Below, piece by piece: positions 1 through 6,947 of a DNA stretch of 64,000 nt. The stretch is from CAVVNC01 sp963750015 (GTDB taxonomy: Bacteria > Desulfobacterota > Syntrophorhabdia > Syntrophorhabdales > WCHB1-27). Where the stretch lies: the NCBI GenBank assembly GCA_963750015.1, contig CAVVPU010000059.1, positions 1 to 64,000 on the forward strand, in the 5' to 3' direction. The stretch's first letter is position 1; each line of letters starts with the position of its first letter. The notes below the pieces were generated by a model. It did no database searches. It saw nothing but the letters and a program-made list of their open reading frames with translations, and was not told the DNA's origin. Both the position numbers and the translations under genes were made by a program.

Positions 1-581
1 CTTATCCTCTTCTTGGGACCGGTACCGTATTGCTTGTCGAGACGTGCCCCTCTCAGGTCCGCCTCGCCCAAGTCCGACCCTGAAAGGTCCGCACCTCTAA
101 GGTCCGCCTCTCTGAGGTCCGCTCCAACGAGGTTTGCTCGTGTAAGGTCTGCCTGGCGCAGGCTTGTGCCCCCCAAATGTGCCCGTCCGAGGCGAGCTTG
201 TCGCATGTCGGCCCGGTCAAAACGAGCTTTGGAAAGCCAGGCACCGTCAAGGTTGGTTTCCGTGAGGTCCGCACCGGTGAAGTCCGCCCCTCTGAGGTCT
301 GACCGGCTCAGATGAGAGCGGCTGAGATTTGCATCTTTGGCATTTGCATTGCTGAGGCAGGCGCCGGTAAGGTTGGCTTCCGAGAGGTTAGCCCGCACCA
401 GACCGCACATGCCGAGGTCCGCGCCGCTGAGGTCCGCCGCCACAAAATTTGCACCGGCCAAATCAGCCCTCGCGAACCGGACACGGCTGAAGTCCACCTT
501 CTCCTGATTATGGGCAGTCCTCCAAAGATTCCAAACGGGGATACCTTTCTTCAGAAGAATCATCTGGTCCCGGGTGGTCAT
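1..581 (-). CDS. Pentapeptide-repeat protein, C-terminus beyond window
   Basis: The minus strand is open from an ATG at 579-581 to the left edge, giving 193 visible residues. From about residue 30 the protein is an almost unbroken run of A(D/N)LxG-type pentapeptides such as ADLAG, ADLSG, ANLSE, ANLTG and ADLRG, which is visible in the DNA as a 15-base periodicity. This predicts a right-handed quadrilateral beta-helix. The short N-terminus (MTTRDQMILLKKG, then a Trp-containing segment) is non-repetitive, and there is no signal peptide, so a cytosolic protein is likely. An AGGAGG lies at 585-590, only 3 nt before the ATG, which is tight. Family members range from gyrase-protecting DNA mimics to proteins of unknown role; nothing visible here selects one. 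The protein is truncated only by the window edge. Confidence 0.85.
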   Translation of the reverse strand, partial: MTTRDQMILLKKGIPVWNLWRTAHNQEKVDFSRVRFARADLAGANFVAADLSGADLGMCGLVRANLSEANLTGACLSNANAKDANLSRSHLSRSDLRGADFTGADLTETNLDGAWLSKARFDRADMRQARLGRAHLGGTSLRQADLTRANLVGADLREADLRGADLSGSDLGEADLRGARLDKQYGTGPKKRI

Positions 582-1050
582 AGCCCTCCTGTCTTGTCCT
601 GAAAGCACCAGGGACGAAGGTTCGCCACCTGGAACGTCCCGGGCCCGAAGAATGAACTCTCTTCAGGTTCCGGACGCGCAGTCTCTCACTCAGTTTTCGG
701 CAGAAGAGGCTCCGGCCTTTAGGCCCTTATTCTCAAGCAACCAATCTGACCTTACCCTTTGCTTCTCCTTGTTGGGCCCGCTAACCCCATTCGTCTTTCC
801 AGACTATCACGACGATACACGCATCCTGTTTGCCGGCGATCCCTTGCTTTCTTGTGTGCTTATCGGGACCGATAGGGTCTAACCGGTCGGCCGGGAGTGG
901 TCGGATTCGGGAACGAAGAAACAATTGCCCATGAAACCTAAACATAGGCGACCCTCGGGGTAACAAGAGGCGCTTAACGGACGTGTTATGGGCAGTCGGC
1001 AGAAGAGGGGAGGGCCCACGGCTTGTCGCCATAGATAGCCTCATCTTTCT
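582..1050. other. Intergenic region without a recognisable gene
   Basis: About 470 bases upstream of the pentapeptide gene and downstream of the lipoprotein terminator. Short open frames exist on both strands, but none has family-like sequence or a convincing ribosome binding site. I compared it by eye with the cyclic-di-GMP (GEMM) riboswitch consensus and found no match. It presumably contains the promoter of the pentapeptide gene, which I could not place. Confidence 0.5.
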
Positions 1051-1051
1051 T

Positions 1052-1090
1052 AAAAAAAGAGCTGCGGGATGGAAGGATCCATCCCGCAGC
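1052..1090 (-). terminator. Intrinsic terminator of the thrS-to-lipoprotein operon
   Basis: A perfect 13-bp stem (1061-1073 with 1078-1090, 4-nt loop) is followed on the minus strand by a run of seven U residues at 1052-1058. It lies 49 nt past the stop of the lipoprotein gene, where the long minus-strand operon would end. Confidence 0.9.
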
Positions 1091-1138
1091 TTCGACCTGT
1101 CCTTAAATCAGCGACGTGAGCCGAATGTGGATTGGGCC

Positions 1139-1762
1139 TTATTTGCCCTCTACCACGCGCACTGCCGTCGCCTGCTTCATGCCAAGACTCGTAATTACTT
1201 CCGCGTCCTTTATTGCGTCGAGAAAAGTCGATCTTCCCTCCATGATATTTGAAAAATCACTCTTTGTAAAATAAATCATGGCATATTCCAGGAAACCCCC
1301 GTGAGAATCGCACTGAGAAAAGTCTCTGACGGGCCAGTGCACGGAAAAGGCAAGGCCCTCTATTCCGTTCATGTTGAGGTCGCCTTCCGTCACCAGCCTG
1401 AGGTTCTTCTCGAAATGGCGTTGAATGACCTCATTGAACCTTTCGTTGGCGGTGGTCTGACCTTCTCCGAAATTTATGTCCCTCGGCCTTACGTCCACAA
1501 GGAGGTAATAATGTTTCCGCCCCTGGTCGTCGGTCAAGGCGGTGAACCCGATGCCGTTAGGATAGATATCTATCCTGGCAAGCTCGAACCTTCGATATAT
1601 TTCCCTAAGCGCCGCCTGGTTCTGACTCGCGAGTTCGTTCATCCGAGGGTCCAGATACGAGGCTCGTATACCCTCATCTGAGCTTTTCGCCACATAAACG
1701 GGACCGGTGCAAGAGACAAGGATAAGGAAGCACAGGACAAAAGCACTCGTTAGCTTCATCAT
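1139..1762 (-). CDS. Hypothetical lipoprotein
   Basis: A protein of 207 residues with a lipoprotein signal peptide: a short basic N-terminus, a hydrophobic stretch (LTSAFVLCFLILVS) and a lipobox-like LVSC at about residues 16-19, so it should be exported and lipid-anchored. I do not recognise the mature domain. It is mixed alpha/beta with no transmembrane segment after the signal. The ATG at 1760-1762 is chosen because GGAG lies 7 nt upstream; an in-frame TTG 6 nt earlier sits too close to that Shine-Dalgarno. The gene begins 2 nt after the merR stop and the merR end carries its ribosome binding site, so the two are cotranscribed. A strong terminator follows. Confidence 0.8.
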   Translation of the reverse strand: MMKLTSAFVLCFLILVSCTGPVYVAKSSDEGIRASYLDPRMNELASQNQAALREIYRRFELARIDIYPNGIGFTALTDDQGRKHYYLLVDVRPRDINFGEGQTTANERFNEVIQRHFEKNLRLVTEGDLNMNGIEGLAFSVHWPVRDFSQCDSHGGFLEYAMIYFTKSDFSNIMEGRSTFLDAIKDAEVITSLGMKQATAVRVVEGK

Positions 1763-1764
1763 TT

Positions 1765-2077
1765 TCAAGCTCCTTTGTTGAGTAATTTGACGATCTCCCT
1801 CAGATCCTCTTTGATTTCATCTACAAGAGTCTTCTGCGTGTGAAGATATTTTTTTGCGCCGTCAATAGTATACCTCTTTTCATAAAGGAGCTTCTTAATG
1901 GCAAAAATGGTATCGAGATCCCTTTTCCTGTATAACCTCTGTCCTTTTGAGACTCTTGGCAGGCCGAATATCGCGGAATTCCTGTTCCCAATAGCGTAAA
2001 ATATGTGGCTTGAGCCCGGTAAAGGCGCATACTTCTTTTATCCTGTAGAATACCCTTTCCGGGATATTCGGAATCAT
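1765..2077 (-). pseudogene. MerR-family regulator with a +1 frameshift
   Basis: Two frames together encode a complete small MerR-type regulator of about 103 residues. The first frame gives the winged-helix part (FYRIKEVCAFTGLKPHILRY, then WEQEF), and the second continues GQRLYRKRDLDTIFAIKKLL, YTIDGAKKYL and a C-terminal helix to a TGA at 1765-1767. The frames join at an AAAA run at 1945-1948; removing one A restores a continuous reading S-L-K-G-Q-R-L-Y-R. The start ATG overlaps the ihfA stop by 4 nt. A merR gene after ihfA is the usual arrangement in deltaproteobacteria. Either a read error, a genuine frameshift mutation or +1 recoding would explain it; read error seems most likely because two other conserved genes here have the same kind of lesion. 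Confidence 0.8.
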
Positions 2078-2376
2078 TTTACCTTGTTATGGTTATTGCC
2101 GTTGTTATTAATCTCGTCCTTCAAAACCTGGCTCAATCTAAAGTTCAACACCCTCCTGGGAGCAATCTGAATCTCTTCTCCAGTCTGGGGGTTTCTTCCC
2201 TTCCGTGCTTTCTTCTCCTTCACGACAAAATTGCCCAGGCCGGATATCTTGATATTCTCTCCTACAGCGAGGTTCTTCTTCATAATCGAAAAAAAGTGCT
2301 CTACTATATCTGAAGACTCCCTTTTTGAAAAACCCAGCTTTTCGTATACTGTCGACACTATCTCCTGCTTGGTCAT
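2074..2376 (-). CDS. ihfA: Integration host factor alpha / HU-family DNA-binding protein
   Basis: A 100-residue member of the HU/IHF family, usual length 90-105. The N-terminal helical dimerisation region (MTKQEIVSTVYEKLGFSKRE) is followed by the beta-arm that inserts into the DNA minor groove, with the family signature GNFVVKEKKARKGRNPQTGE, and ends IQIAPRRVLNFRLSQVLK. The QIAPRRVLNFR segment and the position directly after pheT favour IHF alpha over HU. The C-terminal Asn-rich tail (NNNGNNHNKVK) is unusual and probably disordered. It starts 9 nt after pheT and overlaps merR by 4 nt (ATGA), so translation of the two is probably coupled. Confidence 0.92.
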   Translation of the reverse strand: MTKQEIVSTVYEKLGFSKRESSDIVEHFFSIMKKNLAVGENIKISGLGNFVVKEKKARKGRNPQTGEEIQIAPRRVLNFRLSQVLKDEINNNGNNHNKVK

Positions 2377-2385
2377 ACATCCTCC

Positions 2386-4764
2386 CTACGTCCTCAGTTT
2401 TATCCCTTCCCTCTCTGTCAGCCTGTCGATGATGATTTGTTGCAGATCGTTTACAGTCTCGTCCGTCAAGGTATCTTCGTAGGACTGAAATACAACGCGA
2501 AAAGCTATGCTCCTCACCTCCTTCTTAAAGATATCAAAGACGCCCACCGAGATAATCAAAGGTGAAACCCCTTTGATTATCTCGATCAAACTCCCGACCG
2601 GTATGGAATCGTCCACATAAAACGAAAAGTCGCGAATGACTGCCGGATAGCGCGGAATGGCCTGGTAAGCCCTTTTGTTGGTTCCCTTCTCCGAGATGAA
2701 GTCAAAATCGAGTTCCGAGCAGAATACCTTTTCCTTTATCTCATAGAGGTCGAGCACCTCGGGCCGAAGCTCCCCTATCCAGCCTATCCTTGTGCCATCG
2801 AGAAATACGTCCGCCGACGTCGCACTGTTCAGAAAGACCTCGGTAGTCCTGCGCACTTCGATAGAGAGCCCGAAACGTTCCAGGAGGCCTTCGATAATGC
2901 CCTTCAGATCGAAGAAATCAAAATCCTTGAACTCATCCCTCCAGAAATATTCCCTTTCTTTGCCCGCGAGCGCGCAGACCAGATGGACCGACTCCAGGGG
3001 AAGGGTCTCGTTGGCACGGTTGAAGAAGACCTTGCCGACTTCGAAGAGCTTAATGTTCTTGACACCTCTGTTCAGATTGAAAGCCAGGCTCTCAAGAACG
3101 CCGGCTGCGAGAAACGTACGCATGACCGCGAGCTCTTTGGAGATAGGATTTATAATAGGCACGTACTCGCTACGCTGGTCGGGTCCCGCAATGGCAAACC
3201 TCTCTATGTCCCTCGGGTCAAAGAAGGCATAGTTGATGACCTCGAAAAGACCGCACGAAGTGAGATACTCCTTCGCTGAATCGACGTCTTCGTCCTTCTT
3301 GATCCCAGGCACCGGTAGAAGGGGACTGATTGGGATTGTGGCGGGAATATTGATGTAGCCGACTATGCGCGCAACCTCCTCAACAAGGTCGCAGTCTTCC
3401 GTCACATCGTGGCGAAAGGAAGGCACTGAAAAAATCGTCTTGCCCGCCTCGACCTCTCCCGCCCGGATACCGATCGACTCGAGGGCCCCCACGATTTGGT
3501 CGTCGGTCAAAGGGGCTCCGATGATCTCTTCAGTCCGACGCAGACTTAAAGGAATGTGGCGCTGACCTTTCCGGTCATAAAACTCCTTGGACCCCTTCAG
3601 CACCTGTCCGCCCGAGGTCCGCTGCATCAGCTCGATAGCGCGCCTTGCGCAGTAGTCCACGTTTTCGAGATCGATGCCCCTCTCGAAACGGGCCGAGGCC
3701 TCCGAGCGCAGATCGAGACGACGGGCCGTACTCCGTATGAATTGGGGGTTGAAAAAGGCACTTTCGAGGGCCACGTCGGTCGTACTCGGATTGATCTCAG
3801 AGTTCTCCCCGCCCATCACGCCGGCCAAAGCAACGGGACCGCTTCCGTCGCAGATAAGTGTGTCACCTGGTTCGAGCTTTCTGTCAACGCCATCAAGGGT
3901 GCGGAACGTTGATTGCTCGTGAGCCACCCTTACCTCGATCCTCTTCGACCCGATCCGTTCATAGTCGAAGGCGTGGAGCGGCTGTCCGAGTTCGAGCATT
4001 ATATAGTTCGTGACGTCCACAATGGAGTTGATGGGCCTCATACCGGCTTTGGTGATCCGGCTTCTCATCCAATAAGGGGCAGGGACGAGGGAGACATTCC
4101 TGATGAGCCGTAGCACATAACGAGGGCAGGCGTCCTTATCGAGGACCGATAAGCCGATCAGACCTTCGATATCCTCACTCTCGACAAGGTTGAAGGTCGG
4201 AAGGGTGACTGTCAGGCCATAAGCCGCCGCAGCTTCCCTGGCTATGCCGAGGACGGAAAGGCAGTCGCCTCTGTTTGGGGGGACGTTTACGTCGAGGATA
4301 TAATCGCTGATCTCGAGAATGTCGCCCAAAGCAGCGCCCATCGGAGCATCCTCGGGAAGAAGAAAAATGCCGCCGTGTTCCTCCGATAGGCCCAACTCCT
4401 TTTCGGAGCAGAGCATTCCAAGGGACTCTACTCCTCTCAGTCTCCGTTTTTCGATAACAAAATCATCCCCGAGACAGGCACCTGGAAGGGCGACGGCCAC
4501 TTTCCGGCCCTTGACCACATTAGGCGCCCCGCACACGATGGGGAGAACTTCGCTTCCCGTATCTACCCGGCAGAGTGAAAGCCTGTCGGCTGACGGATGC
4601 TTCTCGATATCGACAATTTTTCCGACGGAAACTCCGGTGAAGGCAGGGGTTATCCGGTCCAGCGCCTCCACTTCGAGACCTCTCATGGTGAGCCGTTCCG
4701 CGACGTCCTCAGCCGCAGCGGGCAGGGGGGTAAATTCTTTGAGCCAGGCGAAAGGCACTCTCAT
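2386..4764 (-). CDS. pheT: Phenylalanine-tRNA ligase beta subunit
   Basis: 792 residues, full length. In order: N-terminal domain opening MRVPFAWLKEFTPLP, EMAP II-like tRNA-binding fold at about 40-150 (GVSVGKIVDIEKHPSADRL), B3/B4 editing domain at about 210-390, B5 domain at about 400-470, a catalytic-like domain, and the C-terminal FDX-ACB anticodon-recognition domain from about 700 (YPAVIRDFSFYVDDSIPVGS). It forms the (alpha-beta)2 enzyme with PheS, which is encoded 8 nt upstream, and charges tRNA-Phe; the beta subunit also hydrolyses mischarged Tyr-tRNA-Phe. ihfA follows 9 nt downstream. Confidence 0.97.
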   Translation of the reverse strand: MRVPFAWLKEFTPLPAAAEDVAERLTMRGLEVEALDRITPAFTGVSVGKIVDIEKHPSADRLSLCRVDTGSEVLPIVCGAPNVVKGRKVAVALPGACLGDDFVIEKRRLRGVESLGMLCSEKELGLSEEHGGIFLLPEDAPMGAALGDILEISDYILDVNVPPNRGDCLSVLGIAREAAAAYGLTVTLPTFNLVESEDIEGLIGLSVLDKDACPRYVLRLIRNVSLVPAPYWMRSRITKAGMRPINSIVDVTNYIMLELGQPLHAFDYERIGSKRIEVRVAHEQSTFRTLDGVDRKLEPGDTLICDGSGPVALAGVMGGENSEINPSTTDVALESAFFNPQFIRSTARRLDLRSEASARFERGIDLENVDYCARRAIELMQRTSGGQVLKGSKEFYDRKGQRHIPLSLRRTEEIIGAPLTDDQIVGALESIGIRAGEVEAGKTIFSVPSFRHDVTEDCDLVEEVARIVGYINIPATIPISPLLPVPGIKKDEDVDSAKEYLTSCGLFEVINYAFFDPRDIERFAIAGPDQRSEYVPIINPISKELAVMRTFLAAGVLESLAFNLNRGVKNIKLFEVGKVFFNRANETLPLESVHLVCALAGKEREYFWRDEFKDFDFFDLKGIIEGLLERFGLSIEVRRTTEVFLNSATSADVFLDGTRIGWIGELRPEVLDLYEIKEKVFCSELDFDFISEKGTNKRAYQAIPRYPAVIRDFSFYVDDSIPVGSLIEIIKGVSPLIISVGVFDIFKKEVRSIAFRVVFQSYEDTLTDETVNDLQQIIIDRLTEREGIKLRT

Positions 4765-4772
4765 GAAGATCC

Positions 4773-5783
4773 TCAGAATTGCGACAGAAATCGAATATCG
4801 TTGTTGTAGAAGTTCTTGATGTCGTCGATGCCGAATCTGATCATGGCGATCCTTTCGACACCCATACCGAAGGCGAAGCCGCTTACCTCTTCGGGGTCGT
4901 AACCGACGTTTCTAAAAAGTTGCGGATGGACCTGGCCGGAGCCGAGGATTTCGAGCCAACCCGTCCTCTTGCAAACCCCGCAGCCCACTCCTTTGCAAAT
5001 GACGCAACCGATATCCACCTCGGCCGACGGCTCTGTAAAGGGGAAGTAGCTGGGCCGAAACCGGACGGGCACATTTTCGCCGAACATCTCCCGGACGAAA
5101 ATGGTGAGGATTCCCTTAAGGTCCGAGAAGCGGACGTTCTTGTCCACCATGAGACCTTCAACCTGATGAAACATGGGAGTATGGGAGATATCCTGATCGT
5201 GGCGGTAAACCGAACCAGGTGCGATTACGCGGATAGGGGGCTTCTCCTTCTCCATAGTCCTTATCTGGACTGGTGAAGTCTGGGTCCGCAGCACCACATC
5301 CCGCTTGACGTAGAAGGTGTCCTGCATATCTCTGGCAGGATGGTCTTTCGGCATATTGAGGGCTTCGAAGTTGTAGTAGTCGAGCTCGATGTCGGGTCCT
5401 TCTGCTACCCTAAACCCCAAATGGGAAAAAATCCGGACAATTTTATCCAGGGTGAGGGTCAGGGGATGCTTCCTGCCAAGGACCGGCCTTTTTCCAGGCA
5501 GGGTAATGTCTATGGAAGACTCCCTCTCGCGCCTGAGCCTCTCCTGTTCAGCGTAGCCGGCCTCCAGTTCCCCGAGTCTGGCTTCCAGAGAGTTTTTCAG
5601 TGCGTTAATCTCTTGACCTACAGCCTTTTTTTCTTCCTTGTCCAGGGTCTTGAGCTTCTCGTAACAGTCTGAGAATAAGCCCTTCCTGCCGAGAAGGGCG
5701 ACCTTGACCTGCCTTAGATCGTCAATCGACTTTATCGATTCCAATCCTTGAGCAATTTGATCCTTGAGTGCCTTAAGATCCAA
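4773..5783 (-). CDS. pheS: Phenylalanine-tRNA ligase alpha subunit
   Basis: 336 residues, the usual length. An N-terminal coiled coil (about 1-90) precedes the class II catalytic domain. Motif 2 and the substrate site are readable around GFRVAEGPDIELDYYNFEAL, TSPVQIRTM and the C-terminal GMGVERIAMIRFGIDDIKNF (motif 3, ATP binding). The Cys-rich insert CVICKGVGCGVC near residue 270 is present in many family members. The start is TTG at 5781-5783 with a weak GAGGGTGA upstream. It lies between rplT (49 nt) and pheT (8 nt). Confidence 0.97.
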   Translation of the reverse strand: MDLKALKDQIAQGLESIKSIDDLRQVKVALLGRKGLFSDCYEKLKTLDKEEKKAVGQEINALKNSLEARLGELEAGYAEQERLRRERESSIDITLPGKRPVLGRKHPLTLTLDKIVRIFSHLGFRVAEGPDIELDYYNFEALNMPKDHPARDMQDTFYVKRDVVLRTQTSPVQIRTMEKEKPPIRVIAPGSVYRHDQDISHTPMFHQVEGLMVDKNVRFSDLKGILTIFVREMFGENVPVRFRPSYFPFTEPSAEVDIGCVICKGVGCGVCKRTGWLEILGSGQVHPQLFRNVGYDPEEVSGFAFGMGVERIAMIRFGIDDIKNFYNNDIRFLSQF

Positions 5784-5832
5784 TCTCGATTCACCCTCGT
5801 TGCGGGACTATACCTATCGCTCTTGGCGGCCC

Positions 5833-6192
5833 CTATTGTGCGGCCGCAGCCTTCGCTTTCTCTACAAGGGTTCCGAAGGTGCTTGGATCGTTAACTGCTA
5901 TATCGGCAAGAGACTTTCGATTCAACTCGATATTTGTCAGCTTCAGCCCGTGCATGAACTGGTTGTAAGGGATGCCGTATGACCTGCATGCCGCATTTAT
6001 TCTCACGATCCACAGGGACCTGAAGTCACGCTTCCTTTGTTTTCTTCCCGCAAAGGCGTGCTGCATCGCACGAAGAACGGTCTGCTGCGCAACTTTGTAG
6101 ACAGTGCGCCGTGCGCCGACCATACCCCGCGCGGCTTTCAGGATCTTGTTCCGCCTCGCCCTCGCTTTTGTTCCTCTTTTAGCCCTTGGCAT
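5833..6192 (-). CDS. rplT: 50S ribosomal protein L20
   Basis: 119 residues, the standard size. It begins MPRAKRGTKARARRNKILKA, with the very basic N-terminal arm typical of L20, followed by the family core YKVAQQTVLRAMQHAFAGRK and IVRINAACRSYGIPYNQFMHGL. L20 binds 23S rRNA early in 50S assembly and in several bacteria represses its own operon. The last residues (KAKAAAAQ) are a loose tail. It sits 15 nt after rpmI. Confidence 0.97.
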   Translation of the reverse strand: MPRAKRGTKARARRNKILKAARGMVGARRTVYKVAQQTVLRAMQHAFAGRKQRKRDFRSLWIVRINAACRSYGIPYNQFMHGLKLTNIELNRKSLADIAVNDPSTFGTLVEKAKAAAAQ

Positions 6193-6207
6193 CTTTCCTG
6201 CTCCTCA

Positions 6208-6405
6208 TCATAAATAGGGTAACAACTTCTTCAGATTTTTCTCGTTCGTGGAATGGACCATAACGGTCTGCGAAAGGTTTCTCTTTCTCTTCGGTGATTT
6301 GGAAGAGAGGAGGTGGCTGTGGAAAGCGCGCGACCTCTTTATCTTTCCGGTCGCCGTCTTCTTCACCCTCTTCGCCAGACCACGGTGTGTCTTCAGTTTA
6401 GGCAT
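6208..6405 (-). CDS. rpmI: 50S ribosomal protein L35
   Basis: 65 residues, the standard size, beginning MPKLKTHRGLAKRVKKTATG and containing the conserved basic segments GKIKRSRAFHSHLLSSKS and KRKRNL. It lies 9 nt after infC in the usual infC-rpmI-rplT order, so it should be cotranscribed and translationally linked to its neighbours. Confidence 0.97.
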   Translation of the reverse strand: MPKLKTHRGLAKRVKKTATGKIKRSRAFHSHLLSSKSPKRKRNLSQTVMVHSTNEKNLKKLLPYL

Positions 6406-6414
6406 AAGTCCTCC

Positions 6415-6942
6415 TTACTTTGGCCCAAAAACAATAATTATGTTTCTTCCGTCAAACTTGGGCCTCTGCTCGACGTCGCCAACATCTTTCAAGGCCTCAA
6501 TGACCTTGACTGCGAGCTGCTCACCCTTGTCCCGGTGGAGCACCTCCCGGCCTCTGAACATGATCGTCAGCTTTATCTTATCTCCCTCTTCGAGAAACCC
6601 GTGCAGCTGCCTGAGCTTGAACTGAAGGTCGTGTTCCTCGATCTTGAGCCCCAGTTTCATCTCCTTGACCTGAATCACAGTCTGCTTCTTTTTGGCCTCT
6701 TGAGCCTTTTTGGCCGTCTCATACTTGAACTTGCCATAATCCATGATTCTTGCGACGGGCGGAACGGCCTTAGGAGAAACCTCGACCAGATCGAGCTCCC
6801 GTTCGCGGGCCATTTTAATGGCATCGTAAGTTTGCACGATCCCTACCATGGCGCCATTTTCGTCTATCAGTCTTACTTCTTTAGCCCGAATCTTCTCATT
6901 GATGTTGGCAACATCTTTCACTTCCCTAGCTGATGATCCTAT
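6415..6942 (-). CDS. infC: Translation initiation factor IF-3, probable AUA start
   Basis: About 175 residues. The N-terminal domain (INEKIRAKEVRLIDENG) and the C-terminal domain (KEMKLGLKIEEHDLQFKLRQ, then GDKIKLTIMFRGRE) are both complete. IF3 prevents premature subunit joining and proofreads the start codon and initiator tRNA. No ATG lies near the beginning. An in-frame GTG at 6949-6951 overlaps the only Shine-Dalgarno (AGGAGG, 6951-6956), whereas an in-frame ATA at 6940-6942 lies 8 nt from it. I therefore place the start at ATA, parallel to the AUU start used for autoregulation of infC in Escherichia coli; this start is inference. The AGGAGGTGA is also the last two codons and stop of thrS. 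Confidence 0.9.
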   Translation of the reverse strand: MGSSAREVKDVANINEKIRAKEVRLIDENGAMVGIVQTYDAIKMARERELDLVEVSPKAVPPVARIMDYGKFKYETAKKAQEAKKKQTVIQVKEMKLGLKIEEHDLQFKLRQLHGFLEEGDKIKLTIMFRGREVLHRDKGEQLAVKVIEALKDVGDVEQRPKFDGRNIIIVFGPK

Positions 6943-6947
6943 AAGAC

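Noticed and set aside
13..602. Plus-strand open frames rich in R-S-A-P repeats over the first 600 bases
   Set aside because: They are the antisense of the pentapeptide-repeat gene; the 15-base periodicity belongs to the minus-strand A(D/N)LxG coding pattern.
582..1050. Possible cyclic-di-GMP riboswitch upstream of the pentapeptide gene
   Set aside because: A few purine-rich pieces looked suggestive, but the conserved GEMM core and tetraloop receptor could not be aligned.
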